The notes under the pieces: generated by a model
Databases searched by the model: none
What the model saw: the letters and a program-made list of their open reading frames with translations, nothing else
Told to the model about the DNA's origin: nothing
Part shown: positions 1 to 11,061 of the stretch, one piece after another
How the letters are laid out: the number at the start of each line of letters is the position of its first letter
How positions within the stretch are numbered: the first letter of the stretch is position 1
Made by a program: the position numbers and the translations under genes
NCBI RefSeq assembly: GCF_009742725.1
Contig: NZ_WPHG01000001.1
Span: forward strand, 1,090,001 to 1,154,000
DNA from: Nitratireductor arenosus
Lineage (GTDB): Bacteria > Pseudomonadota > Alphaproteobacteria > Rhizobiales > Rhizobiaceae
Length of the DNA stretch: 64,000 nt
Direction of reading: 5' to 3'

Positions 1-1
1 A

Positions 2-388
2 TCGCCCAATATCGGCGTGTGGGCGGTCGAGCCGGAGGGCGACCCGCTCGGGCTCTACCTGCGCTCGCTCGCCGCGCTGCGCGCCACCATTCCGGCCGAC
101 GCGCTGGTGCTGCCCGGCCACCAGCTTCCCTTTGTCGGGCTGCACCAGCGCTGCCGCGAGCTGGCCGCCCATCACGACGAGCGCTGCGCGGCGATCGCCG
201 AGGCCTGCAGCGCAAAGCCGCGTTCGGTGGCCGATCTGCTGCCTTTCGTCTTCCCCCGCGCGCTCGATCCGCACCAGATGGGTTTCGCCTTCAGCGAGGT
301 CCACGCCCACGTCAACCGCATGAAGCGGCAGGGCAGGCTGGTGCGCGACGCAAAAGACGAAGACGTGCACCGCTACCGGCTGGCCTGA
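2..388 (+). CDS. Metallo-beta-lactamase-fold hydrolase, C-terminal fragment
   Basis: The reading frame is open from the window edge to a TGA at 386-388, so only the last 128 codons are present. The fragment contains SPNIGVWAVEP, then DPLGLYLRSL, then VLPGHQLPF, which is the late part of MBL-fold hydrolases where a conserved PGH supplies a metal-ligand histidine. It is followed by a helical, winged-helix-like tail (VHAHVNRMKRQGRL) typical of the LACTB2/RNase-Z-like thioesterase group. A GTG at 17 could be mistaken for a start, but the homology begins upstream of it. The substrate cannot be read from this fragment. Base composition is the host's, unlike the cassette that follows. Confidence 0.75.
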   Translation, partial: SPNIGVWAVEPEGDPLGLYLRSLAALRATIPADALVLPGHQLPFVGLHQRCRELAAHHDERCAAIAEACSAKPRSVADLLPFVFPRALDPHQMGFAFSEVHAHVNRMKRQGRLVRDAKDEDVHRYRLA

Positions 389-791
389 GGCCACAGCCAG
401 CGCCGGACGCGGGCGTTGGCGTCGCGATATGGCGGGTCGAATTTCGCCTCTAGATACCGCTCCCCCCCGCAGGACGCCGCCGCGATGGATCGAAAGCCTG
501 GCCGGCAACAAAAGCCCCAGCGCGACCGGACTGCCGGCTTCCCCAATCCGGGACAGTCCCTGCCACGCTCATCCGGTTCATGACATGTGTCCCTGGCAGG
601 AGATGAGCGAAGGGTAAAAGGAGGTCGAGGGGGCTTGGATTGAAAAGTGGGTCGTGGGTAGTCAGTAGGGACAATAGGTTAGACGGCGCGATAGCGGCAT
701 TTTAGTTTCACGTGGACCGTTTACTTGATCGAAAGTTGCCCTATGCACCATGGCGAGATGATTACTCATATGCAGCCGACGAAAAAGAGGC
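389..791. other. Intergenic stretch, left border of the restriction cassette
   Basis: About 400 bases without a convincing gene. The first part (to about 610) keeps the host's GC-rich composition. From about 620 the sequence becomes clearly AT-richer and stays so to about 3420, so the left border of the acquired restriction cassette probably lies here. I see no inverted repeats, tRNA or integrase at the border. Short open frames in this stretch have no recognisable protein features or ribosome binding sites. Confidence 0.5.
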
Positions 792-1643
792 GTGAACCGC
801 ACGATGCCATCTCAGAAAACCGCTGTCGTCGAACATCTGTTCAACAAATACTGGGATAAGAAGTCAGCGTCTCTAACCAAGTCCCTGATGAGCCTAGAAG
901 AGGTGGCCGCGGCTATTCGTGAATGCAACGACGCCTACGGCTTGACGTTAAGTGCTCGCAACCCAGCCAATTTTATGAAGGATTTGCTTCGCGGTGCGAA
1001 TGCGTCGAAAAATTGGCCCGTCTCAGTTGCAGCCAAACGTTACACCGGTGTACAAAGAACGGGTGCAGGTGAGTGTTTTGAGTTTGTGCCATTTCATGTC
1101 GGTCAGAGCGAACCGTTCCCCGATTATTTCAAGGTACGTTTAGATTCAGAAACATACCCAGTTCAATCTATAAGTATACCGCTAGTCACAAAGACGCTAG
1201 GTCGGTCGGACGAAAATTGGCTTATCCAAACCGCAGTCAATCTGAGAGTGGTTGAAACCCACTTTGCGATTGCACCCGCATTCCCGTTGCTCGAACTTAC
1301 TCATCTACAGATGGGAATTAAATTGCGCTCGACCGAAATCGATGCGTTGTTTCTAGGTAAGACCGGTAGCGAGCAAGATCCCGAGTCCGTCTTGATAACT
1401 TGCGAGGCCAAACAGGCCAAGGATCCGCTGATTTCGAGCCAAATTATCAATCAGGTTCAGGCCGCTTTCGCAGAGGCCGATGTCGAAACCGTAGTTCCTA
1501 TTGGGCTCCGGACGGTGAAGGGTGTCGGTTTCTATCTGACCGAATTCGAGGCAATAAAGCGAGCCGACGCGTCGAAGCTTGAAGAGCTTACCTTAGCCAG
1601 CGATGCCATCTACAAACTGCATCCGCCTGTAAAGGGTATTTAG
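792..1643 (+). CDS. Putative type II restriction endonuclease
   Basis: A 283-residue protein encoded convergently with a cytosine-C5 methyltransferase, the usual arrangement for a type II restriction endonuclease. No family is recognised from the sequence as a whole. It contains a plausible PD-(D/E)xK active site: E182-I-D184 in a hydrophobic strand, followed about 20 residues later by E205-A-K207 (LITCEAKQ). The start is uncertain: GTG 792 has GAGG only one base away, and ATG 804 has it 13 bases away. The gene is AT-richer than the host. Its last 51 bases overlap the end of the methyltransferase on the other strand. Assignment as the cognate nuclease rests on position plus this motif. Confidence 0.7.
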   Translation: MNRTMPSQKTAVVEHLFNKYWDKKSASLTKSLMSLEEVAAAIRECNDAYGLTLSARNPANFMKDLLRGANASKNWPVSVAAKRYTGVQRTGAGECFEFVPFHVGQSEPFPDYFKVRLDSETYPVQSISIPLVTKTLGRSDENWLIQTAVNLRVVETHFAIAPAFPLLELTHLQMGIKLRSTEIDALFLGKTGSEQDPESVLITCEAKQAKDPLISSQIINQVQAAFAEADVETVVPIGLRTVKGVGFYLTEFEAIKRADASKLEELTLASDAIYKLHPPVKGI

Positions 1644-2903
1644 CGCCTCGATCTCCTCTTGCTTGCGTTTCTTGGCACCGCTCTTCTTGTCGCGTCGCCC
1701 GATTGGATTTTCGACACCAAAGTACGCTGCAGCCTCGGTACTATTCATTGTTAAAAGAGTATCATCGCCGAGATCGAGCGCCTCTGTCGGACGTGTAGCC
1801 TTGACACCAAGAGCTTCGATCACCGAGGCTGCAACAGCACGGGCCAGCGGAGGCGGAACAGCATTTCCGATTTGCCGCGCACCATGCCATTTCGTTGCGT
1901 TGAAACGAAACCAATCGGGGAAACCGTGCAGTCGAGCCATTTCGCGGACAGTAATACATCGCGCATAGGCGTAATGAATCGGTCGTGGGCTCGTAAATGC
2001 GCCGCGGGCGGAATCTGTTCCGGCGCGCAATGTATTGCACAATCCATCGGCAGGTAATTTGAAAAACCTGGAGATTGGTTCAACGCGTCCTGGCTCTGTC
2101 TCGCGGAAACGGCGTCGGGAAATCTCTGTGTGCTCCGTCCTTGCGCTGGACGTAAGGAGATTTGGATTCCACTTGCGGGGGTGTCCGTAACCCCAAGCAT
2201 CGTTGCCAATACCCCGCAACGGCTCCGCATATTTGCTCAATTCACCATAATCGCTTGTATTAACAACGTCCGAAAAACGTAATTCCTCGAAAGCCTCAGC
2301 GTCCGGCAGGTCACCGAGCGCATCTACGCACGTCGGTCGTTTCGAGTAAGGGTCTGGATAAGTTGGTAAATCATAGCCCTTCTTGCAGCCCATCAGGATC
2401 AGACGTTGGCGATCCTGCGGCACTCCGTAATCGGCGGCGTTGAGAACGCGCCACTCCTTCCGAACCTCGTAGCCCAAAGCCTCAAACTTTTCGATCAACT
2501 CGAACAGAAACCGTCGGTGCTTACCTACTGTAAGCCCCTTTACGTTCTCGAAAACAAAGTAGGTGGTATCAAGCTCCTCAACGATGCGCACAAAATCCTG
2601 GGCAAGTGCGTTGCGGGGATCGTCGAGAACTCGTTGGCCTATAAGCGAGAAACCTTGACAGGGTGCGCCACCAAACACCACATCTACAGTTCGATTGCCA
2701 ATCCCTGCAGCTTCTCTAATGTCACAGCCAGTCAAGTTGGTTATGGAACTTGGTATGACGACACAGTTGGGAAAGTTGTATTTATGGACGGCCGCATGGA
2801 CGGGATCGATCTCAACAGAAGCGACTACGTCAAACCCAGCCTGCTCAAACCCGAGGCTCAAACCGCCTACACCTGAAAAAAGATCTACCCCAATAGGTCT
2901 CAT
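1593..2903 (-). CDS. DNA (cytosine-5-)-methyltransferase
   Basis: A 436-residue C5-cytosine DNA methyltransferase that transfers a methyl group from S-adenosylmethionine. Motifs appear in canonical order: I DLFSGVGG (7-14), IV GGAPCQGFS with catalytic C82, VI ENV (119-121), VIII QDRQR (163-167), and X GNAVPP (about 346-351). The target-recognition region lies between VIII and X. ATG 2903 is chosen because motif I follows at once and AAGAGGG sits upstream; a longer in-frame start at 3059 would run back through the vsr end. The C-terminal tail is lysine-rich and overlaps the endonuclease gene. It presumably protects host DNA from the convergent enzyme. The recognition sequence cannot be deduced. 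Confidence 0.95.
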   Translation of the reverse strand: MRPIGVDLFSGVGGLSLGFEQAGFDVVASVEIDPVHAAVHKYNFPNCVVIPSSITNLTGCDIREAAGIGNRTVDVVFGGAPCQGFSLIGQRVLDDPRNALAQDFVRIVEELDTTYFVFENVKGLTVGKHRRFLFELIEKFEALGYEVRKEWRVLNAADYGVPQDRQRLILMGCKKGYDLPTYPDPYSKRPTCVDALGDLPDAEAFEELRFSDVVNTSDYGELSKYAEPLRGIGNDAWGYGHPRKWNPNLLTSSARTEHTEISRRRFRETEPGRVEPISRFFKLPADGLCNTLRAGTDSARGAFTSPRPIHYAYARCITVREMARLHGFPDWFRFNATKWHGARQIGNAVPPPLARAVAASVIEALGVKATRPTEALDLGDDTLLTMNSTEAAAYFGVENPIGRRDKKSGAKKRKQEEIEALNTLYRRMQFVDGIAG

Positions 2904-2971
2904 GCCGAATCCCTCTTTCGTACGATCTTTAACGCAGGAGTGGCGATTCCGCCCCAAGCTTTTATCTTCAC

Positions 2972-3379
2972 TCAATTTCCATCCACAAAATCCTGAAGCC
3001 GTGTGGCCAGCTCCTCCAATTCCTTCAGTTCGCACTGCCACACGACCAAGACATCCCAACCTGCCGCCGCCAATTGTTCTGTTTTTGTTCTATCTCTTCT
3101 AGCATTCTGCTCAAGCTTCGGCAACCAGTAATCGAGCCTACTTTTCGGAGGGCGCCCCTTGGAACAACCATGTCCATGCCAAAAACAACCATGTACAAAG
3201 ATGACCTTAGTTCGGCTCGGAAAAACGATGTCGGGCTTGCCGGGCAAATCTTTTCTGTGGAGTCGAAACCGATAGCCCATCGCATGCAGCAGACGGCGCA
3301 CGGTAATCTCGGGACCTGTGTTCTTACTCTTGACCGCGCGCATTATGCGCTTCCGCTGCTCGGGACTTCGGGTATCCAT
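2972..3379 (-). CDS. vsr: Very short patch repair endonuclease Vsr
   Basis: A 135-residue Vsr endonuclease, which nicks beside T:G mismatches created when 5-methylcytosine deaminates. It aligns well with the E. coli enzyme over its key positions: D50 in GKPDIVF, H63 and H68 in FVHGCFWHGH, plus the N-terminal MRAVKSKNTGPE segment. The gene lies 68 bases upstream of the methyltransferase on the same strand and is probably co-transcribed. This is the expected partner: it limits C-to-T mutation at the methylated site. Its composition is AT-rich like the rest of the cassette, and it begins 45 bases after the stop codon of the duplicated gyrB tail. Confidence 0.95.
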   Translation of the reverse strand: MDTRSPEQRKRIMRAVKSKNTGPEITVRRLLHAMGYRFRLHRKDLPGKPDIVFPSRTKVIFVHGCFWHGHGCSKGRPPKSRLDYWLPKLEQNARRDRTKTEQLAAAGWDVLVVWQCELKELEELATRLQDFVDGN

Positions 3380-3424
3380 ACAAACGTGGCTACCAGCTGA
3401 AAGAAGTTATGTCACTTCGAGAGC

Positions 3425-3523
3425 TCAAATATCGAGATTGGCCACCGAGAGCGCGTTGTCCTGGATGAATTCGCGCCGCGGCTCGACCTCGTCGCCCATC
3501 AGCCGGGCGAACAGCGCGTCGGC
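3425..3523 (-). pseudogene. Duplicated 3' end of gyrB (99 bp remnant)
   Basis: Read on the minus strand, these 33 codons encode the last 32 residues of GyrB plus the stop, identical in protein to the intact gene (ending [14 protein letters not shown]). Compared with 6232-6330, the DNA differs at six of 99 positions and every difference is silent. Similarity ends sharply on both sides. The copy is in the same orientation as the real gyrB, 2.8 kb away, with the caspase-like gene between them. Only-silent differences mean the copy spent its divergence time inside a functional gyrB, so it looks like the tail of a relative's gyrB brought in or displaced by insertion, not a decayed local duplicate. 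Confidence 0.9.
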
Positions 3524-3666
3524 CGAGCGGAACTTTCCAACGGGCAGCGCTCCTCGCACAGGAGAAAAAGACCGGAAACGCGCACCCCACCCCTGAAGAA
3601 CATCCTTGCCTGCGCCATATTGCTGTTTGAGTATGTTTTCCGACCCTGGGGTTTGGGAGATTGCCG

Positions 3667-6159
3667 GTGCGGATCGTCTTTGCGGCGATACTTGTTGTCG
3701 TCACGGCAAGCGCGGCCTTCGCGGAACGGCGCGTGGCGCTTGTCTTTGGCGCCGATCGCTATGAGGCGATCCGTCCGCTCGCCAATGCCGTCAACGATGC
3801 GCGCGCGGTCGAGGAGGCGCTCGACGCACTCGGTTTCGAGGTGTTTTCAGAGGCCAACCGCGATTTGCGCCGCATGCGCCGGGCGCTGGAGGATTTTGCC
3901 GAGGATGCGGCGGGCGCCGACGTCGCCCTGATCTTCTTCGCCGGCCACGGCGTCGAAATCGCCGGCGAGAACCGCCTGCTGCCGACCGATGCCGACGCCT
4001 CGTCGCTGGAGGCACTGGAGGCCAGTTCACTGCCGCTGGAGGAACTGCGCCGGACGGCGGCCGAGGTGGCAGACATCGCGCTGATCGTGCTCGACGCCTG
4101 CCGCAACGATCCCTTCGGGGTATCCTCGGACCCACAAGGGCGCGGCGCGAAGGCGTTGAGGCTGCCGGCGACGGTCAAGCCCGGTTTGGGGCGCCTCGGC
4201 CGCGCCGAGAACACGCTGTTTGCCTTTTCCGCCGCACCGGGCGAAACGGCGGCCGACGGCAAGGGAAACAATTCGCCGTTCACGACGGCGCTGGCCAAAT
4301 ATCTCGGCACCGACGGGCTGGAAATCCGCTCGGTGCTGACGCTGGTGCAGCAGGAGGTCTACGAGCGCTCGCGCGGCGCGCAACTGCCCTATGTGGAAAG
4401 CGGCCTGCCGGCGCTGTTCTTCGCCTCGCAGGCTTCCGGCGAACTGCCCGAGCGCGAGCGGCTGCTGCTCGCCATGGCCGATGTCAGCCCGCAGATGCGG
4501 GAAGACGTGGAACGCATCGCATCGGACGCCGGCATGCCGTTGGCGCCGCTCTATGGCGCGCTGATCGGCGGCGATATCGCCGGCCTCAACCGCGAGGAGC
4601 GGACCGAGAAGCTGCGCGAGGCGGCGGCTTCGTTCGCCAAGGTGCGCGACGAGCTTCGCACGCTTCGTTCCGGAGACGAGCGGGTGACCGCGCTGCGCCG
4701 CGCGGCGGAAGAGCAACTGGCGCTCGGCGCCTTTGACGGCGCGCGGGCGAAGCTGAGCGAGGCGGCGAATATCGACGCGACCTCGCGCGAAACGCTGAAG
4801 GCGAACTATGTCGAACGGACCCTGTCGGAAGCGGCGACCCACTACCTGAACGGCGGTGCGGCGGCGGCGGAACTGAAGTACCAGCTCGCCATCGCCGACT
4901 ACGAGAAGGCGGCGGCACTTTATGCGGAGCTCGAAGACAAGGATGTGCCAGCTGAAGACATGCACCAGGAGATCTTGGCGCTTGGGGCGCTCGGCAGTGT
5001 CTACATGACCTCCGGAAATGTTGGTGCCTCTTCGGGTGCGTTCCAGGCGCAGTTGATGGTGGCAAAACGACGGGCCAGTTCCGATCCGGCCAATACCGGC
5101 TGGCAGCTTGGCCTGTCGATTGCCTACAACAATGTCGGCGATGCCCGGAAAGCAGAAGGTGATCTCGTCAGTGCGCTTGCCGCATATGAGGCTGGCCTTG
5201 CAATTCGCGAGCGTTTGTCGACGACGGACTCCGCCGACACGGAATTGCAGTACGGCCTGTCGGTATCTCACGAAAGGGTCGGCCACGTTCGTATGGCGCA
5301 ACGCGATCTTGCCGGAGCGCTCGCCGCCTACGAGGCCAGCCTTGCAATCCGCAAGACACTCTTGAAAGCCGATCCGGGCAACCGCACTTGGCAGTATGGC
5401 CTGATGTTCGGCCATAACTGGATCGGTGATGTACAGGTGTTGCAGCGCGATTTCGCCGATGCGCTTGCCGCCTACGAGGCTGGCCTCGCGATCGGCGAAC
5501 GTCTGGCCGCCGCCAATCCCGCCGACAGCTTGCTGCAGCATGGCCTGACGGCTGTTCTGACCAGGATCGGTGATGTCCGTTTGGAACAGGGCGATGTGGC
5601 GGGCGCGATTGCCGCCTATGATGCGTTCTTTGCAATAGCGGACCGCTTGGCGAGAGCCGACCCGGGCAACGTAATTTTTCAGCGCAACCTGCTGGTTCTG
5701 CACCAAAGAACCGGTAATTTGCGCATGGAACAAGGCGATGTCTCTGGCGCGCTTGCCGCCTACGTGTCTGGACTTGCCATCGCCGAACGTCTGGCGAAAA
5801 ACGATCCGAACAACTCCCTTTCACTGCACGACCTGTCGCTCGCCCACGGAAAAATCGGCAATACCCGTGCGAAGCAGGGCGATATCGCTGGCGCGGTTGC
5901 CGCCTATCAGGCCGGACTTGTCATCGCCGAACGCCTGGCAAAGGCTGATCCGGACAATGGCCAGTGGCAAGGCTTTCTGTCGGCGTTTTATTTCAAGCTA
6001 GCCGAAGTTGGCGGTGATCCACGAGCGAACTACCGAAAAGCTCTGAGCGTTCTGGAGTCGATGGCACGGCGCGGCATGCGCACGCCATCGGACGATCTCT
6101 CTCCCGATCTGTTGCGCAGCAAGCTGGAAGCTCTGGACACGCTCGAAGCGGCCGAATGA
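3667..6159 (+). CDS. Secreted caspase-like (peptidase C14) protein with TPR repeats
   Basis: An 830-residue protein with a signal peptide (cleavage likely after AFA, residue 19), a caspase-like p20 domain at about 20-250, a helical linker, and a TPR-type repeat array. The catalytic dyad is intact: H94 in FFAGHGVE and C145 in [11 protein letters not shown] 3667 is the start because GGGAG lies seven bases before it; the upstream TTG 3661 is too close. Bacterial caspase homologues cleave at basic or acidic residues and act in signalling or cell death; TPRs normally bind partner proteins. Export argues for a periplasmic role, so a cytoplasmic abortive-infection function is not supported. The gene stands alone between two copies of the gyrB 3' end. 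Confidence 0.9.
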   Translation: MRIVFAAILVVVTASAAFAERRVALVFGADRYEAIRPLANAVNDARAVEEALDALGFEVFSEANRDLRRMRRALEDFAEDAAGADVALIFFAGHGVEIAGENRLLPTDADASSLEALEASSLPLEELRRTAAEVADIALIVLDACRNDPFGVSSDPQGRGAKALRLPATVKPGLGRLGRAENTLFAFSAAPGETAADGKGNNSPFTTALAKYLGTDGLEIRSVLTLVQQEVYERSRGAQLPYVESGLPALFFASQASGELPERERLLLAMADVSPQMREDVERIASDAGMPLAPLYGALIGGDIAGLNREERTEKLREAAASFAKVRDELRTLRSGDERVTALRRAAEEQLALGAFDGARAKLSEAANIDATSRETLKANYVERTLSEAATHYLNGGAAAAELKYQLAIADYEKAAALYAELEDKDVPAEDMHQEILALGALGSVYMTSGNVGASSGAFQAQLMVAKRRASSDPANTGWQLGLSIAYNNVGDARKAEGDLVSALAAYEAGLAIRERLSTTDSADTELQYGLSVSHERVGHVRMAQRDLAGALAAYEASLAIRKTLLKADPGNRTWQYGLMFGHNWIGDVQVLQRDFADALAAYEAGLAIGERLAAANPADSLLQHGLTAVLTRIGDVRLEQGDVAGAIAAYDAFFAIADRLARADPGNVIFQRNLLVLHQRTGNLRMEQGDVSGALAAYVSGLAIAERLAKNDPNNSLSLHDLSLAHGKIGNTRAKQGDIAGAVAAYQAGLVIAERLAKADPDNGQWQGFLSAFYFKLAEVGGDPRANYRKALSVLESMARRGMRTPSDDLSPDLLRSKLEALDTLEAAE
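4996..6003 (+). repeat. Seven tandem 144-bp (48-residue) repeats
   Basis: Inside the caspase-like gene, seven units begin at 4996, 5140, 5284, 5428, 5572, 5716 and 5860, each exactly 48 codons with no insertions or deletions. The consensus runs roughly [20 protein letters not shown], then A-x-ADPxN, then a less conserved helix ending in IG. This is a TPR-like helix-pair unit, longer than the classical 34 residues. The units are diverged in DNA, so the array is not newly expanded. The first unit (4996-5139) is the least similar. Confidence 0.85.
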
Positions 6160-6231
6160 GCTCCCGCTCGCCATGAATGACCAAAGCGGTTGACCACGCA
6201 GCCAGCCTAGGTCCAGCGCCCCTCGCCTCGC

Positions 6232-9045
<2,814 letters not shown>

Positions 9046-10131
9046 TTACTGCGGCACGACCAAGCGCATGTCGTCGCGGCGCTCGGCGTAGCTTGCCTCC
9101 TCGTAGGCGGGCTGCGCCTCGAGCTCTTCCTGCGTGAAGGCGGTGTAGAGGTAGCGGTTGCCGTTGCCGTCGGTCATGAATTCGAGATTGTCCATGCCGA
9201 TGGCGACTTCTTTTTCGCCGATCCCGAGGAAGCCGCCAACGTCGACGATGATCGCGTCGACGTCGCCATCCTGCGACAGCACGACGTCACCGATCTCGCC
9301 GATGTTCTCGTCATCGACGCCGTAGACGGTGGTGCCGATCAATTCCTCGGCGCTGATCTGGTCGCTGGCGAGCGGTTCCAGACTAGACCGGTCGATCGCT
9401 GCGGTCTCGGTCTTGTCGGTCGCCTTCGCCGGATCCTCGAGCGGCGATGCTGCCGTGTTTTCGTTGTCGGCAACCCGCTCCTCGGTCTTGGCCGTGTCCT
9501 GGGTTTCCGTCGCGGCCTTTTCGTCAGCCGGCGCCTCGGCGGTCATCTCGTCTTTCGGTGCCGCTTCCATGTCCTGATTGGCCGGCGCCTCCGCCGCCTT
9601 GTCCTCGACAGGTAACTCCTCCGTGGTCTCGGCGGTGTCGGCCTTGGCCAGATCGTCGGCGGTGGCCGGCTTGGTTTCCGTCACCTCGGTATCGGCCGGA
9701 ACCGGCTGATAGGCCATCCGGTCGAATTCGGGCTGTGCCTTCAGCGCATCGGCGGTCGTTTCAACGACCAACCAGCGATCGCCGTTGCGTTCGGCCCATT
9801 TCACCAGATCGTATTCGATCGCGACATGCTTCTCGCCGAGGCCGAGAAAGCCGCCGACGCCGATCACCACGGCCTGGATGTTGCCGTCGGCGTCGATGAC
9901 AATGTCGTTCACGTCACCGATATTCTCGGCATCGTCGCCGGCGCCATTATAGACCGACTGGCCGATAATGTTGCTGGCGAGCTGGCCGTCGGCCTTGACG
10001 ACCATGGGAACCTCGGCGGTCGGCTGGGTCTGTTGCGCGGGATCGGCCGGGACGGTGGTGCTGGTCTGGGCGATTGCGCCGCTGGATACCAGCAAAGCAA
10101 GGGCGGATGTCGCCATAAGCTTGCGGATCAT
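9046..10131 (-). CDS. Exported protein with two PRC-barrel domains
   Basis: A 361-residue protein with a signal peptide (MIRKLMATSALALLVSSGAIAQ). Two PRC-barrel domains follow, at about 45-125 and 275-345, with matching features: DDAENIGDVNDIVI...GGFLGLGEKHVAI in the first and DDENIGEIGDVVL...GGFLGIGEKEVAI in the second. A long Ala/Glu/Lys/Thr-rich, probably disordered linker lies between them. ATG 10131 is chosen because AAGGAGG sits exactly seven bases upstream and the signal peptide starts there; a longer in-frame start at 10386 has no such support. PRC-barrels mediate protein contacts; exported examples are common and abundant in rhizobia but their function is not settled. Confidence 0.88.
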   Translation of the reverse strand: MIRKLMATSALALLVSSGAIAQTSTTVPADPAQQTQPTAEVPMVVKADGQLASNIIGQSVYNGAGDDAENIGDVNDIVIDADGNIQAVVIGVGGFLGLGEKHVAIEYDLVKWAERNGDRWLVVETTADALKAQPEFDRMAYQPVPADTEVTETKPATADDLAKADTAETTEELPVEDKAAEAPANQDMEAAPKDEMTAEAPADEKAATETQDTAKTEERVADNENTAASPLEDPAKATDKTETAAIDRSSLEPLASDQISAEELIGTTVYGVDDENIGEIGDVVLSQDGDVDAIIVDVGGFLGIGEKEVAIGMDNLEFMTDGNGNRYLYTAFTQEELEAQPAYEEASYAERRDDMRLVVPQ

Positions 10132-10438
10132 GATAAAACCTCCTTGTGCATCATTCGTATGCACGGCCGCGCCTTTTCCGATCGTGGCAGAGAGGCTGAG
10201 GCGCGGCCGCTCGACAGGCACTAAACGCGACATGTCGAGACTTGTTCCCGCAAGCGGACAATCAAACGCATTCTTTCCGCGATGATCGACAACGTGGCGT
10301 GTCGCCTCCGGAGTCCGCAACGGCCCGACGCCTGGCGTGACCCGGACGCGAGCCGGAGACGCGTTTTGCGCCGGCCGCCGGGACACGATCCGGCGCGGCG
10401 ATCTGTGCGGGGACGGTTCCGGGAGCCGGACGGCCGCG
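10132..10438. other. Leader of the PRC-barrel gene
   Basis: About 300 bases holding the ribosome binding site AAGGAGG (10139-10145, minus strand) and an inverted repeat GTGCAT-N7-ATGCAC at 10146-10164 just upstream of it, which could be an operator or an mRNA hairpin. Nothing else is recognisable. The response regulator gene actR ends at 10439. Confidence 0.4.
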
Positions 10439-10993
10439 CTAGCGCGGCGCGCGTTTGGCGAGGATGCGCTGCAGGGTCCGGCGGTGCATGTTCAGCCGGC
10501 GCGCGGTTTCAGAGACATTGCGGTCACACATCTCGTAGACACGTTGGATATGTTCCCAGCGGACCCGGTCGGCCGACATCGGATTTTCCGGCGGCACGAC
10601 TTTTTCACCCGTCGTGCTCGTCAATGCGGCATAGACGTCGTCGGCATCGGCCGGCTTGGCGAGATAGTCGATCGCTCCGAGTTTGACCGCCGTCACCGCG
10701 GTCGCGATGTTGCCGTAGCCGGTGAGAATGACGGCGCGTGCTTCCGCCCGCTTTTCGCGGATTGCCGACACGACGTCGAGGCCGTTGCCGTCGCCGAGCC
10801 GCATATCGACCACGGCATAGGCGGGCGGTGCCGCCCTCGCCTTGGCGAGGGCTTCCTCCACGCTCTCCGCGGTTTCGACCGAAAACCCCCGTAGCTCCAT
10901 CGCCCGCGCCAGGCGGGTCAGGAAGGGGCGGTCGTCGTCGACGATGAGCAGCGAGCGGTCCTCGCCGAGCGGGTCTTGATTTTCGGTGGTCAT
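10439..10993 (-). CDS. actR: Redox response regulator ActR/RegA
   Basis: A 184-residue response regulator of the RegA/PrrA/ActR family. The receiver domain has the acidic pair in LLIVDDD, the phosphoacceptor D63 in VVDMRLGDG (the same number as in RegA/PrrA), the switch threonine in ILTGYG, and K in LAKPAD. A proline-rich linker leads to a Fis-type helix-turn-helix (VSETARRLNMHRRTLQRIL) that is nearly invariant in this family. With its kinase ActS, encoded 68 bases upstream on the same strand, it controls respiration, carbon and nitrogen fixation genes and, in rhizobia, acid tolerance, according to redox state. The gene symbol follows rhizobial usage. Confidence 0.95.
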   Translation of the reverse strand: MTTENQDPLGEDRSLLIVDDDRPFLTRLARAMELRGFSVETAESVEEALAKARAAPPAYAVVDMRLGDGNGLDVVSAIREKRAEARAVILTGYGNIATAVTAVKLGAIDYLAKPADADDVYAALTSTTGEKVVPPENPMSADRVRWEHIQRVYEMCDRNVSETARRLNMHRRTLQRILAKRAPR

Positions 10994-11061
10994 GAATTCG
11001 GTTCCGAACGCTGTCTGGCCCCTATTTATTCAAAAAACTCGCCAAGTCCAATTTCGCCGGT

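Noticed and set aside
2-388. The first fragment as PhnP of the phosphonate pathway
   Set aside because: It is an MBL-fold protein but 16 kb from phn genes, and its helical tail fits the LACTB2-like group rather than PhnP.
450-674. Minus-strand frame of 74 codons left of the restriction cassette
   Set aside because: No ribosome binding site, no recognisable features, and it spans the composition change.
3390-3704. Minus-strand frame of 104 codons over the duplicated gyrB tail
   Set aside because: It reads the gyrB remnant in the wrong frame; the correct frame gives the true GyrB C-terminus and stop at 3425.
4027-5733. Minus-strand frame of 568 codons within the caspase gene, with internal repeats
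   Set aside because: The repeats are the mirror of the 144-base TPR repeats on the plus strand; it has no signal, motif or start context.
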